A stretch of 35,051 nucleotides of DNA from an uncultured Opitutia bacterium (GCA_903860195.1 CAIOPO010000039.1:1-35051), one strand, 5' to 3'. Numbered from the stretch's first letter, positions 1 to 10,620 are shown. Translations and numbers: made by a program. Notes: generated by a model not told the origin, from the sequence alone.

Positions 1-266
1 CCGCCGCGGGAGTCATCGGTGGGCTTGACGGCAAGCACCCTGCCCTTGCCCTCGACGTAGGCGAGCTGCTGCTCGACCTTGCATTCGAGGCGGTAGGCGT
101 TGCCCTGAAGGGTCGCCCAGTCCTTGCGGTAGGCTTCGGGCGAGAACGGCGTGAGGTCGCCGAACTGTCCCCCGCCGGCGAGCCGCGGCAGGACGATGGC
201 GAGCAGCACCACGATGACCACGACGGGGATGCCCAACGCGAAGAAAAGAGGGTTTATTTTGGACAT
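1..266 (-). CDS. Hypothetical membrane-anchored protein, C-terminus truncated by the window edge
   Basis: Reverse-strand frame from ATG at 266 reads MSKINPLFFALGIPVVVIVVLLAIVLPRLAGGGQFGDLTPFSPEAYRKDW..., with one N-terminal TM segment; lies 40 bp downstream of the ABC transporter stop on the same strand. Confidence 0.6.
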   Translation of the reverse strand, partial: MSKINPLFFALGIPVVVIVVLLAIVLPRLAGGGQFGDLTPFSPEAYRKDWATLQGNAYRLECKVEQQLAYVEGKGRVLAVKPTDDSRG

Positions 267-306
267 GCAGATTGGCCCGCACCTTCAATACTAACGCCGT
301 CTCGGA

Positions 307-2004
307 CTAGTTCCAGCGCTTTTGCTGGCATCCGACGACCACCAGGCACACCCCCACGAGGCCCTGGGCCAGCAGCACCATGAGGCCGATGGAGGTGTCC
401 GCGACGTAGGCGCTCTGATTGGGCAGGCTGGCCGTATAGGCGTCCCAAAGCGGGTGGGACCCCATGGCCTTCATGTAACCGGACCAGCCCCAGTAGGCGT
501 TGATGAAGGGCCGGCACACCCAGGTGAGGGCCTCGGGCAGGGCCAGCACCACCCCGGAAAGGGGCAGCTGGAAGCCGACCAAGTAGATGGACAGGAGCGA
601 GGACTTCTCGGGCGAAGCCAGCATGGCGGAGAAGCCCAGGCAGACGACCGACATCGAGACGCAGCTGGCGGCGAGAATCGCGCCCTGCTCGAACCAGGGC
701 CCGGGGAAACGGCAGATGAGTTTGACGAACAGGCACATCCAGGCGCCCTGCATCAGCGCGACGAGCGAGACGAAGGTGACCTTGGAAAAGGCGTAGGCCC
801 AGGGGCGCAGGCCGGTCATGCGCTCCTTCTCATACAGGATGCGTTCGGCGGAGATCTCACGGCCGCCGTTGTTGGCGCCCATCAGCGTGAGGAGGATGAC
901 CTGGAACATCACCAGCCCGGCGGCGAGTCCGGCGACCTGCGCGTTGGAGACCTGCACGGCCACCGCCTGCTGGATGGCCTCCATCGAGGCGGTGTTCCGG
1001 TCCATGGGAATCTTCCGCACGTCCCACGCCCCGTCCAAGTTGAAGATGATGACCAGCAGGGGGAATCCGAAGGTGATGGCGAGAGTGAGCCCGAGATAAC
1101 CGGTGTCCCGGAAGAAGAGACGGAGCCTTCGCGCCAGCAGGGTCATGAACTGCGAGACGCCTCCGGGCACCTCGGGCTCGGGCAGTTCCGCAGGCACGAC
1201 CGAGCCTCCGGCGGCCGACGCCGCGAGCTCGAAAGCCTCGGGATGGGCCGCCTGATGGGCCGCCCAGCGCTCGCGCCAATGGTCGAGGGTTCCCGCGTTC
1301 AGCACTTCGTAGAGACTGAGCCCGTCAGGAATGCCGAAGTAGGCGAGCAGGGCCGAGGGCGACCCCTGGAAGACGACGTCACCCTGATAGACCACCGTGA
1401 CCCAGTCGAACTGCGAGAGCTTCCCGAGGTTGTGGATGATGCAGACGAAGCTCTTGTCGCCGTCGTTGGACAGCTGCCGCAGCAGGGCCAGAATCTGGTC
1501 CTCCGACTGGGGGTCGAGGCCGGAAGTCACCTCGTCGCAGACCATGCAGGGCGGATCGAGGGTGAGTTCGATGCCCAGGGAAAGCCGACGCAGCTGCCCC
1601 CCGGAGAGCGAAGAGACGCGCTTGTCGCGATGAGGGGCCAGCCCGGTGACCTTGAGCACGGACTCGAGGCGCCTCTTGCGTTCGGCGGCGGCGGGCACGG
1701 CCAGTCGCAGGGCGTAATCAAGGGACTCGTTGACGGTCAGCTGGGCCTGCGCCGCCGTGAACTGGGGAGCGAAACCGACCTTGCCCACGAGGTCTTCGGT
1801 GCAGGTGATGGGCTGGCCGGCCAGGCTGGCCTCCCCCTCCGACGGGAGAATGCCCAGAATGGCCTTCATCAGGGTGGTCTTGCCGCAGCCGGAAGGGCCG
1901 ATGACGGCGTTCAGCCCCCGGGGCAGGAATCTGGCCGTGGCTCCGTCCAGAATGACCGGGCCGTCGGCGCCCGCCCGCACGGTGAGGTTGGCGCAGCTCA
2001 GCAT
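307..2004 (-). CDS. ABC transporter, ATPase domain fused to ABC2-type membrane domain (ABCG/White-like half transporter)
   Basis: Start MLSCANLTVRAG at 2004; Walker A GPSGCGKTTLMKAI, signature LSGGQLRRLSLGIEL, Walker B MVCDEVTSGLD, followed by a multi-TM C-terminal half. Confidence 0.88.
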   Translation of the reverse strand: MLSCANLTVRAGADGPVILDGATARFLPRGLNAVIGPSGCGKTTLMKAILGILPSEGEASLAGQPITCTEDLVGKVGFAPQFTAAQAQLTVNESLDYALRLAVPAAAERKRRLESVLKVTGLAPHRDKRVSSLSGGQLRRLSLGIELTLDPPCMVCDEVTSGLDPQSEDQILALLRQLSNDGDKSFVCIIHNLGKLSQFDWVTVVYQGDVVFQGSPSALLAYFGIPDGLSLYEVLNAGTLDHWRERWAAHQAAHPEAFELAASAAGGSVVPAELPEPEVPGGVSQFMTLLARRLRLFFRDTGYLGLTLAITFGFPLLVIIFNLDGAWDVRKIPMDRNTASMEAIQQAVAVQVSNAQVAGLAAGLVMFQVILLTLMGANNGGREISAERILYEKERMTGLRPWAYAFSKVTFVSLVALMQGAWMCLFVKLICRFPGPWFEQGAILAASCVSMSVVCLGFSAMLASPEKSSLLSIYLVGFQLPLSGVVLALPEALTWVCRPFINAYWGWSGYMKAMGSHPLWDAYTASLPNQSAYVADTSIGLMVLLAQGLVGVCLVVVGCQQKRWN

Positions 2005-2052
2005 CGCCGAGGAATCTTGCCTCCCCCTCGCCCTGCGTAAAGAATTAACGCC

Positions 2053-2736
2053 ATGCGCAAGACCACCCTGCTCGCCCTTACGGCGTTCGTCGCCGCCCTC
2101 GCACCCGAGGCGCTGGCCTTCAAGATGCAGACCAAGCAGATCCCGAACCAGGCCGTGTTCGGCGTCCAGGTCGAAGGCACCTCGATGAGCTTCTACGGAC
2201 AGGCCGACGCCATCCTGTCGGTGTCCTTCCAGGAATACACGACCGGGCCGCTGATCGTCTCCGAAGTCGTGATCGACCTCCGCGGGTCCAACCAGCAGCT
2301 GCGCATCTACGCTTCCCGCCCCCCGGGCTCCGCGGACGTGGCCGACCGGGCGAACCGGGCGAGCGCGGCGAATTCCGTCAACCGCGGCCTCGACCCGGCG
2401 GCGGCCACGCGCCTCGCCATTCCCGGCCCGCTCGCCGCCGTCGAATCCAAGGTCAACAACATGGTGACCGAGACCACCGCGGGCCTCGTGGTGAAGAACT
2501 ACCCGAACACGACGCACGCCAAGACCGTCGAGATGGTCGTGAAATCAAAGGAAGAGCTGATCCAGTTCTACAGCGCCCTGCGCTGCCTCTACACGGGCAT
2601 ACCGGTGTCCGTCTCCGCGGACGGCACCACGGCCGAGGGAGCGAACGCGGCCTCCGCCACCGCCACCGCGGCCGGACAAGCGGGCGCCACGATCCGGATC
2701 ACCAAAGTCGGCGGGGTCCTGTTCAGCCTGGAGTGA
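2053..2736 (+). CDS. Hypothetical secreted protein
   Basis: 227 aa ORF with a signal peptide (MRKTTLLALTAFVAALAPEALAF); divergent from the ABC transporter; no family recognised. Confidence 0.7.
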   Translation: MRKTTLLALTAFVAALAPEALAFKMQTKQIPNQAVFGVQVEGTSMSFYGQADAILSVSFQEYTTGPLIVSEVVIDLRGSNQQLRIYASRPPGSADVADRANRASAANSVNRGLDPAAATRLAIPGPLAAVESKVNNMVTETTAGLVVKNYPNTTHAKTVEMVVKSKEELIQFYSALRCLYTGIPVSVSADGTTAEGANAASATATAAGQAGATIRITKVGGVLFSLE

Positions 2737-2741
2737 GCGCA

Positions 2742-2762
2742 GGCCGGAAACGGCCTTAAAAA
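2742..2762 (+). terminator. Possible weak intrinsic terminator
   Basis: GGCCG-GAAA-CGGCC hairpin just after the stop at 2736, followed by TTAAAAA, not a real T-run. Confidence 0.3.
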
Positions 2763-2833
2763 TGGGGCTCGGCGGGGCAAGTACGGCTTGACCGAGGGAT
2801 GGCGGACGGCTTGGCTGACCCTTCCCTACTCCC

Positions 2834-3397
2834 ATGCCCAGCCTGCCCGTCAACCGGATCAAGAAGAAGAACATCCTGAGCTACAACGGCGAGCTCTGCA
2901 TCGTCCTCGAGTGCCTGATCCGCACCCCCCCGAACAACGCCTCCTATTGCCAGATGGAACTCCGCTCCATCAAGACCGGGGCCAAGATCCCCGTGCGCTG
3001 CGGCATCAACGTGGCCTTCGAGGTCTTCGACAACTCGATCAAGCAGCTCGAGCTGTCCTACCAGGCCGACGGCAACTACGTCTTCAGCGACCCCAACACC
3101 TTCGAGGAGTTCTACGTCTCCGAGGCCTCCCTCGAGGAGTCGAAGGACTTCCTCATCCCCGGCACTTCCTACCAGGTCCTCTTCGTCGAAGAGCGCCCGG
3201 TGACCGTCGACCTGCCGCCCTCCGTCACGGTCAAGGTGGTCGAGGCCCCTCCCGCCGTGAAGGGTGACACCGCCGGCAACGTGCAGAAGACCGTGACCTG
3301 CGAGAACGGCCTCATGGTCAACGTCCCGCTCTTCATCAAGGAAGGCGAGATGATCAAGGTCAGCACCGAGAACAAGGAGTACCTCGGTCGCGCCTGA
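2834..3397 (+). CDS. efp: Elongation factor P, with Asn at the position equivalent to E. coli Lys34
   Basis: 187 aa; KGDTAGNVQKTVTCENGLMVNVPLFIKEGEMIKVSTENKEYLGR matches the EF-P C-terminal domain; N-domain loop reads RTPPNNASY. Confidence 0.95.
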   Translation: MPSLPVNRIKKKNILSYNGELCIVLECLIRTPPNNASYCQMELRSIKTGAKIPVRCGINVAFEVFDNSIKQLELSYQADGNYVFSDPNTFEEFYVSEASLEESKDFLIPGTSYQVLFVEERPVTVDLPPSVTVKVVEAPPAVKGDTAGNVQKTVTCENGLMVNVPLFIKEGEMIKVSTENKEYLGRA

Positions 3398-3422
3398 CCG
3401 GCGGCCACGCCCTTCCGACGAA

Positions 3423-3451
3423 GACCCCGGGACCGCCCGGGGTCCTTCTTT
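3423..3451 (+). terminator. Intrinsic terminator downstream of efp
   Basis: Perfect 9-bp stem GACCCCGGG-ACCG-CCCGGGGTC followed by CTTCTTT. Confidence 0.85.
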
Positions 3452-3467
3452 GACGGCGCGGCAGGCG

Positions 3468-3538
3468 TAGACCCGCAGGGATTCGAACCCCGACAAGGAG
3501 AACCAAAATCTCCTGTGCTACCGTTACACCACGGGTCT
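3468..3538 (-). tRNA. tRNA-Gln (anticodon UUG)
   Basis: Reverse complement AGACCCGTGGTGTAACGGTAGCACAGGAGATTTTGGTTCTCCTTGTCGGGGTTCGAATCCCTGCGGGTCTA; 7-bp acceptor AGACCCG/CGGGTCT, anticodon stem GGAGA/TCTCC with loop TTTTGGT, GGTTCGAATCC T-arm; CCA not encoded. Confidence 0.95.
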
Positions 3539-3549
3539 GCGCAGTGCGA

Positions 3550-3601
3550 CTGAACACCCTCCCGCGCCCCCTAGTCAAGCGAGACCAAGGCGGGGTTGAC
3601 T
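3550..3601. promoter_or_regulatory. Possible divergent promoter region for tRNA-Gln (-) and pyrH (+)
   Basis: Two divergent TTGACT -35-like hexamers (agtcaa 3573-3578; ttgact 3596-3601); -10 elements are poor. Confidence 0.3.
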
Positions 3602-3630
3602 CCCCCGCCCCCGCCGTCTCTTTTGCCACC

Positions 3631-4362
3631 ATGCCCGCCGCCGCCAAGAAGCCGAAGTACCGCCGCATCGTGCTTAAGATCAGCGGCGAGGCGCTCCGGA
3701 ACGACGCCACCGGCGAGCCGATCGACTCGAAGGTGCTCGACCGGCTGGCCGACGAGCTCCGCGCGCTGCAGAAGATCGGGGCCCAGGTCGCGGTGGTCGT
3801 GGGCGGCGGCAACATCTTCCGGGGACTGGCCGGCGCCCGTTCCAACGGCACCGACCGCACGACCGGCGACAACATGGGCATGCTGGCCACGGTGATCAAC
3901 GGGCTCGCCCTGATGGACCGGCTGGAGAAGGCCGGACTCGAGGTCCGGGTGATGACCGCCATCCCCATGGACCGCATCGCCGAACCTTTCATCCAGCGCC
4001 GAGCCACCCGGCACCTGGAGCGCGGACGCATCGTGGTCTTCGTGGCCGGCACGGGCAACCCCTACTGCACCACCGACTACGCGGCGGCCCTGCGCGCCAA
4101 CGAGATCGGCGCGGACGCCATCCTCAAGGCCACCAAGGTCGACGGCGTCTACGACAAGGACCCGATGAAGCACCGCGACGCGCGACGCTTCGAACGCGTC
4201 TCCCACGAGGAGGCCCTGCGCAAGCGCCTCGGGGTCATGGACGCCGAGGCCTTCTCGCTCTGCGAGGCCAACCACCTCCCGATCATCGTCCTCTCCATGG
4301 CCGAAAAGGGCGCCGTGCTCCGCGCGGTGCTCGGCCAGCGGGTCGGCACGCTCGTCGGCTGA
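3631..4362 (+). CDS. pyrH: UMP kinase
   Basis: MPAAAKKPKYRRIVLKISGEAL... VVVGGGNIFRGL... GDNMGMLATVINGLAL... ATKVDGVYDKDP: classic PyrH motifs; start chosen within a longer ORF. Confidence 0.96.
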   Translation: MPAAAKKPKYRRIVLKISGEALRNDATGEPIDSKVLDRLADELRALQKIGAQVAVVVGGGNIFRGLAGARSNGTDRTTGDNMGMLATVINGLALMDRLEKAGLEVRVMTAIPMDRIAEPFIQRRATRHLERGRIVVFVAGTGNPYCTTDYAAALRANEIGADAILKATKVDGVYDKDPMKHRDARRFERVSHEEALRKRLGVMDAEAFSLCEANHLPIIVLSMAEKGAVLRAVLGQRVGTLVG

Positions 4363-4381
4363 ACATTCTCAAACCCACCCC

Positions 4382-4945
4382 ATGGACATCAAGAAGACCC
4401 TCGCCGACGGCGCCAACGGCATGAAGAAGGCCGTCGACCACACCCTGCACGAATTCGGCACGCTGCACACCGGCAAGGCCTCGCCCTCCATGGTCGAGAA
4501 CATCCAGGTGCACGTCGAATCCTACGGCATGACGCAGCGGCTGAAGGACATGGCCGCGATCACCACGCCCGACGCCCGTTCGATCATCATCACGCCCTTC
4601 GACAAGGCCGTGATGGACGACATCCGCAAGGCCGTCCAGGCGGCGAACCTCGGCATCAACCCCGTGCCCCAGGGCAGCTTCCTGCGCTGCCCCATCCCGG
4701 AGCTCTCCGGAGAGCGCCGCACCGAACTCACCAAGGTCGCCACGCGCATGGCGGAGGAAGGCAAGGTGCGCGTCCGCAACGCCCGGCGCGACTGCCTGGA
4801 GACGCTGAAGAAGGCCAACAAGGACAAGCTCATCACCGACGACGACCTGAAGCGTTCGGAAAAGGAGGTCCAGCTGCTGACCGACCGCAGCGTCGCCGAC
4901 ATCGAGAAGCACCTCGAATCCAAGGTGGCCGAGCTCAAGGGCTGA
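4382..4945 (+). CDS. frr: Ribosome recycling factor
   Basis: 187 aa; [51 protein letters not shown] are RRF signatures. Confidence 0.96.
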   Translation: MDIKKTLADGANGMKKAVDHTLHEFGTLHTGKASPSMVENIQVHVESYGMTQRLKDMAAITTPDARSIIITPFDKAVMDDIRKAVQAANLGINPVPQGSFLRCPIPELSGERRTELTKVATRMAEEGKVRVRNARRDCLETLKKANKDKLITDDDLKRSEKEVQLLTDRSVADIEKHLESKVAELKG

Positions 4946-4947
4946 AG

Positions 4948-6156
4948 ATGAACATCCACGAGTATCAGGCCAAGGCGCTGTTCGAGAAGTTCGGCGTGGC
5001 CGTGCCCAAGGGCGCGGCGGCGCAGAAGGCCTCCGACTTCGAGGCGGCGGTCGCACCGCTCGACGGCAAGGGCGGCATCATGGTGAAGTCGCAGATCCAC
5101 GCGGGCGGCCGCGGCAAGGGCGTCTTCACCGACGGATTCAAGGGCGGGGTCAAGTTCGCCCCCACCAAGGAGAAGGCCCTCGAACTGGCGAAGGCCATGC
5201 TCGGCAACACGCTGGTGACCGCGCAGACCGGACCCGAGGGCCGCAAGGTCCAGACGATCTACTTCACGGAGGCCGCCAATCTCGGGAAACGCCCGGACGG
5301 CCGTGACGACGAGTACTACCTCGCCATCCTGCTCGACCGCGCCACTTCCCGGCCGGTCATCGTCGCCTCCACCGAGGGCGGCGTGGAAATCGAGAAGGTG
5401 GCGCACGACACCCCCGAGCGCATCTTCAAGGTGCACGTCGACCCCGCGGTCGGACTGCAGGCCTACCAGGCCAGGCAGATCGCCTTCGCCCTCGGCTTCA
5501 GCGGGGAGCTGCACAAGCAGTGCGTGGCCCTGGTCGCCAAGCTCTACGCCTTCTTCTGGGAAAAGGACTGCTCGATGGTCGAAGTGAACCCGATGCTGGT
5601 CACCGCCGAGGGACGTCTGCTCGCCCTCGACGCCAAGGTTTCCTTCGACGACAACGCCCTCTTCCGCCACCCCGACGTGGTCGCGCTGCGGGACCTGAAC
5701 GAGGAGGACGCCAAGGAGATCGAGGCCTCGAAGTTCGGGCTCTCCTACATCGCCCTGGACGGCAACATCGCCTGCCTCGTGAACGGAGCCGGACTGGCGA
5801 TGTCCACGATGGACATCATCCAGCACTTCGGCGGCAGCCCGGCCAACTTCCTCGACGTGGGCGGCGGCGCCTCCAAGGAGCAGGTGTCCGCCGCGTTCAA
5901 GATCATCCTCGGCGACCCCAACGTGAAGGGCATCCTGGTGAACATCTTCGGCGGCATCATGGACTGCAACGTCATCGCCACCGGCATCGTCGAGGCGGTC
6001 AAGGAGACCGGACTGAAGCTGCCGCTGGTCGTCCGGCTCGAGGGCAACAACGTCGAGGCCGGCAAGGCCACGCTGGCCGCCAGCGGCCTCACCATCGTCT
6101 CGGGCGACTCCATGGCCGACGCGGCCAGGAAGATCGTCGGGCTCGTCACCAAGTAA
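4948..6156 (+). CDS. sucC: Succinyl-CoA synthetase (ADP-forming) subunit beta
   Basis: [51 protein letters not shown] typical SucC. Confidence 0.97.
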   Translation: MNIHEYQAKALFEKFGVAVPKGAAAQKASDFEAAVAPLDGKGGIMVKSQIHAGGRGKGVFTDGFKGGVKFAPTKEKALELAKAMLGNTLVTAQTGPEGRKVQTIYFTEAANLGKRPDGRDDEYYLAILLDRATSRPVIVASTEGGVEIEKVAHDTPERIFKVHVDPAVGLQAYQARQIAFALGFSGELHKQCVALVAKLYAFFWEKDCSMVEVNPMLVTAEGRLLALDAKVSFDDNALFRHPDVVALRDLNEEDAKEIEASKFGLSYIALDGNIACLVNGAGLAMSTMDIIQHFGGSPANFLDVGGGASKEQVSAAFKIILGDPNVKGILVNIFGGIMDCNVIATGIVEAVKETGLKLPLVVRLEGNNVEAGKATLAASGLTIVSGDSMADAARKIVGLVTK

Positions 6157-6167
6157 CGCACTTCACC

Positions 6168-7073
6168 ATGTCCATTCTCGTCAAGGAAGACACCCGCGTC
6201 CTCGTCCAGGGGATCACCGGCGACTTCGGCGCGCGCCACGCCCGCCTTTCGATCGACTACGGCTCGCAGATCGTGGCCGGAGTCACCCCGGGCAAGGGCG
6301 GCCAGACGTTCGAGCACGGAGGCAAGAAGGTGCCCATCTTCAACACGGTGGCGGACGCCGCCCGGCAGACCGGAGCGACGGTTTCCGCCATCTTCGTCCC
6401 CCCGCCGTTCGCCGCCGACGCGATCCTCGAGTGCGTCGACGCCGACCTGGACCTGGCCGTGGCCATCACGGAAGGCATTCCGGTCCGAGACATGGTCCGC
6501 GCCAAGCGCGCCATGCAGGGCCGCCGCACCCGCCTCATCGGGCCCAACTGCCCCGGCCTGGTCACCCCGGGACGCGGAGACAAGTCCCACGGAGGCTGCC
6601 GCATCGGCATCGCTCCCGGCTACATCCACAGACGGGGCAACGTGGGCGTGGTCTCGCGCTCCGGCACGCTGACCTACGAGGCGGTCTGGCAGCTCACCTG
6701 CCGCGGCAAGGGACAGTCGACGTGCGTGGGCATCGGCGGCGACCCGGTCAACGGGACCTCCCACCTCGACGTGATCAGGCTCTTCAATGACGACCCGGAG
6801 ACGGAGGCCATCATCATGATCGGCGAGATCGGCGGCAACGCCGAGGTCGAGGCCGCCCGCTGGATCAAGCAGCACTGCAAGAAGCCCGTGGCGGGCTTCA
6901 TCGCGGGCGCCACGGCTCCGGCCGGACGCCGCATGGGCCACGCAGGAGCGGTCATCGGCGGAGCCGAGGACACCGCCGCCGCCAAGATCAAGATCTTCAA
7001 GGAGTGCGGCATCTCGGTCGCGGAGACCCCCTCCGACATGGCCGACGCGCTGCTGCGCATCTGGAAGGGCTGA
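6168..7073 (+). CDS. sucD: Succinyl-CoA synthetase subunit alpha
   Basis: [60 protein letters not shown] motifs; ATG at 6168 inside a longer open frame. Confidence 0.97.
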   Translation: MSILVKEDTRVLVQGITGDFGARHARLSIDYGSQIVAGVTPGKGGQTFEHGGKKVPIFNTVADAARQTGATVSAIFVPPPFAADAILECVDADLDLAVAITEGIPVRDMVRAKRAMQGRRTRLIGPNCPGLVTPGRGDKSHGGCRIGIAPGYIHRRGNVGVVSRSGTLTYEAVWQLTCRGKGQSTCVGIGGDPVNGTSHLDVIRLFNDDPETEAIIMIGEIGGNAEVEAARWIKQHCKKPVAGFIAGATAPAGRRMGHAGAVIGGAEDTAAAKIKIFKECGISVAETPSDMADALLRIWKG

Positions 7074-7092
7074 CCTCTCCCGCACGCGCCGC

Positions 7093-7120
7093 AAAAGGGC
7101 TGCCTCAGGGCAGCCTTTTT
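7093..7120 (+). terminator. Intrinsic terminator 1 after sucD
   Basis: GGCTGCC-TCAG-GGCAGCC followed by TTTTT. Confidence 0.88.
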
Positions 7121-7132
7121 CATGGGAAGACG

Positions 7133-7152
7133 CCGCCGCAAACGGCGGTTTT
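7133..7152 (+). terminator. Possible tandem terminator 2 after sucD
   Basis: CCGCCG-CAAA-CGGCGG followed by TTTT, about 13 bp after terminator 1. Confidence 0.6.
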
Positions 7153-7207
7153 CCGGCAGTTATCCGGCTGGTCTCAGGACGGTCGATTCCTAAGGTGGCG
7201 TCACCCC

Positions 7208-8140
7208 ATGCGCGTCTTCGCACTCCTGCTCACTCTCACTTTCACCGGACTTCTCGGCGCCGAACAAGCCAAGCCCGCAGGGGCCGCCTCGGCGCCGGCC
7301 GTGAAGCCCCTGCCCGACGAGAAGACCAAGCTGCCCTGGCACATGGTCAACCTGTGGTGGACCCTGCCCGAGACCCCCGACTTCGAGTCCTTGGAAATCG
7401 ACGTGACGATCAGTGACGACGTCGATCCGGCGAAGCTCAACCTGTACATCGCACCGGTGGGGATCGGACGGCTCAACGACACGAATTTCTACGGCGGCAT
7501 CCAGAGCAACATCGGCGGCTATCCGGTGTCCGACGCAAGTCCGCAAGGACCGTACCACAAGGGCAAGGGCGCCATCTTCTCCCGCTGGGGCAACAAGAAC
7601 CTGGACACCTCCTTCGTCCGGCCGGCCGCGGACGGCCTGATCGAGGCGGCAGGCTACGAGGGCGACTTCGCCTCCGGGCGGCGGCCCTTCGCCTGGAAGG
7701 CCGGCACCTACACGTACGCGATCCGCAAGCTGTCCTACGAGAAGGACAAGGACGGGAACGAATGGACGTGGGTCGGCGCGTTCCTCACCGAACACGCCAC
7801 GGCCCGCATGGTCTTCATCAGCTCCCTGAAATTCCCCGGGCGCACGCTCAAGTTCTGGGGGCGCCATTCGGCCTTCATCGAAATCTATGGAGGAAAGAAA
7901 GTCGTCATCGCCGACCTGCCCAAGCTCACGGTCCGCATCGGGATGCCCCGCATCAACGGACAGGCGCCCGAAGTGAAGCAGCTTTCTGTCCACTACCCTC
8001 GCGACACCGGACCGGCCTCGCCGGCGATCATGTCCACCCGGCTCGCCGAAGGGGGCAAGGAGGTGGTCTGCGAGCTGCACAACGAGATCCTGACCCGCGA
8101 GAAGTGGTCCTTCCCCCTCCTCCCCGCACCGGCCAAGTAA
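7208..8140 (+). CDS. Hypothetical secreted protein
   Basis: MRVFALLLTLTFTGLLGAEQ signal peptide; 310 aa ORF bounded by terminators on both sides; no confident family. Confidence 0.75.
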   Translation: MRVFALLLTLTFTGLLGAEQAKPAGAASAPAVKPLPDEKTKLPWHMVNLWWTLPETPDFESLEIDVTISDDVDPAKLNLYIAPVGIGRLNDTNFYGGIQSNIGGYPVSDASPQGPYHKGKGAIFSRWGNKNLDTSFVRPAADGLIEAAGYEGDFASGRRPFAWKAGTYTYAIRKLSYEKDKDGNEWTWVGAFLTEHATARMVFISSLKFPGRTLKFWGRHSAFIEIYGGKKVVIADLPKLTVRIGMPRINGQAPEVKQLSVHYPRDTGPASPAIMSTRLAEGGKEVVCELHNEILTREKWSFPLLPAPAK

Positions 8141-8154
8141 ACGAGTACAAATCG

Positions 8155-8179
8155 AAGGCCGCCCGACGGGCGGCCTTTC
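8155..8179 (+). terminator. Intrinsic terminator between convergent genes
   Basis: GGCCGCCC-GAC-GGGCGGCC flanked by AA and TTT. Confidence 0.7.
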
Positions 8180-8207
8180 GCTTGGCTCTCCCTTCAGGGA
8201 AGGACCT

Positions 8208-8828
8208 TCACTTGCCCGCCACGTAGGCGAGGCCGTTGGCGGTCTTGTTCACGGCGCCGTCGTCGCCCAGGAGGTCGGCGATGGGATCCCACTTGCCGTT
8301 GATGAGTCCGTCACGGGCGGCGGCGGGAATGGTCGCCTTCCAGGAGCGGCCTTCGCAGGAGACCTTGAGGCCTTCGACGTCGACGGTGACCTCGACGCCG
8401 GGCTGCTTCTGCACGAGGGCGGTCAGTTCGGCCAGGTCATCCTTGGAGAGGGAGAGGCAGGGGACGCCGAGGGCGGTCGAATTGCCGAAGAAGATCTCGG
8501 CGAAGCTTCCGCCGACGATGGCGGTGAAGCCGAAACGCCAGATGGACTGCGGGGCATGCTCACGGGAGCTGCCGCAGCCGAAGTTGAAACCGACCACCAT
8601 CACGCCCTTCTTGGCCTTGGAGACCGCCGCGGCCTCGGGGGTGTTGAGGGGATGCGCGCGCTCCTTGCCGTCCGGACCGGTGCGTTCGTCACGGAAGGCG
8701 TGCTCGCCGAGTCCGTCGAAGGTCACGCACCGCAGGAAGCGGGCGGGAATGATGCGGTCCGTGTCGATGTCGTCTCCGGGCACGGCGACGGCGGAGGCGC
8801 GGACGAGGGTGATCTTGGCGAGGGACAT
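8208..8828 (-). CDS. leuD: 3-isopropylmalate dehydratase small subunit
   Basis: GDDIDTDRIIPARFLR, GFNFGCGSSREHAPQSIW, FFGNSTALGVPCL typical LeuD. Confidence 0.95.
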   Translation of the reverse strand: MSLAKITLVRASAVAVPGDDIDTDRIIPARFLRCVTFDGLGEHAFRDERTGPDGKERAHPLNTPEAAAVSKAKKGVMVVGFNFGCGSSREHAPQSIWRFGFTAIVGGSFAEIFFGNSTALGVPCLSLSKDDLAELTALVQKQPGVEVTVDVEGLKVSCEGRSWKATIPAAARDGLINGKWDPIADLLGDDGAVNKTANGLAYVAGK

Positions 8829-8833
8829 GGTGA

Positions 8834-9120
8834 TCAGGAAAGGGACGCGGGGATGAAACGAACGGGCATGGGCACGGCGGCGACGAGGGAATCCCGCCTG
8901 GCCCGCGCGACCGAGGGGGGAAGTCCGGACTCGGTGACGAAAACCGCCCTGCCCTCCACCACGGCCGGGACGGTCAGCGGACAGACGGGCTTGCCGTCAT
9001 GAAGGGCGTCGACGGAGACGTCACGGACGCAGGACAGGCCGGCCTCAAGGGCCAGACGCGCGAGCTCATCCACGCCGGAAGCGGCGCGGATGATGCCTTC
9101 GGCTGCGTCCGAGCGCTCCA

Positions 9121-9121
<1 letters not shown>
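8834..9121 (-). CDS. Uncharacterised 95-aa protein between leuC and leuD
   Basis: MERSDAAEGIIRAASGVDELARLALEAGLSCVRDVSVDALHDGKPVCPLTVPAVVEGRAVFVTESGLPPSVARARRDSLVAAVPMPVRFIPASLS; start overlaps the leuC stop (TGATG), stop lies 5 nt before the leuD ATG. Confidence 0.75.
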
Positions 9122-10527
<1,406 letters not shown>

Positions 10528-10569
10528 CTTCGGTGAAGTCGAAAGGTCAACGTAGGAGAGGACAAATGG

Positions 10570-10620
10570 GGGTCAATCCCGCAGGAGGGCCCTCCTGCGG
10601 CCGAGAACCGCCGTTGACCC
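10570..10620. promoter_or_regulatory. Nested inverted repeats in the leuC/purU divergent intergenic region
   Basis: Perfect 22-bp palindrome CCGCAGGAGGGCCCTCCTGCGG (10579-10600) within outer arms GGGTCAA (10570-10576) / TTGACCC (10614-10620). Confidence 0.7.

Noticed and set aside
322-2040. 572-aa plus-strand ORF opposite the ABC transporter
   Set aside because: Antisense to a well-supported ABC transporter; low-complexity G/E/H/D composition with no family signal.
4522-7223. Long minus-strand ORFs opposite frr/sucC/sucD
   Set aside because: Shadow ORFs antisense to confident housekeeping genes.
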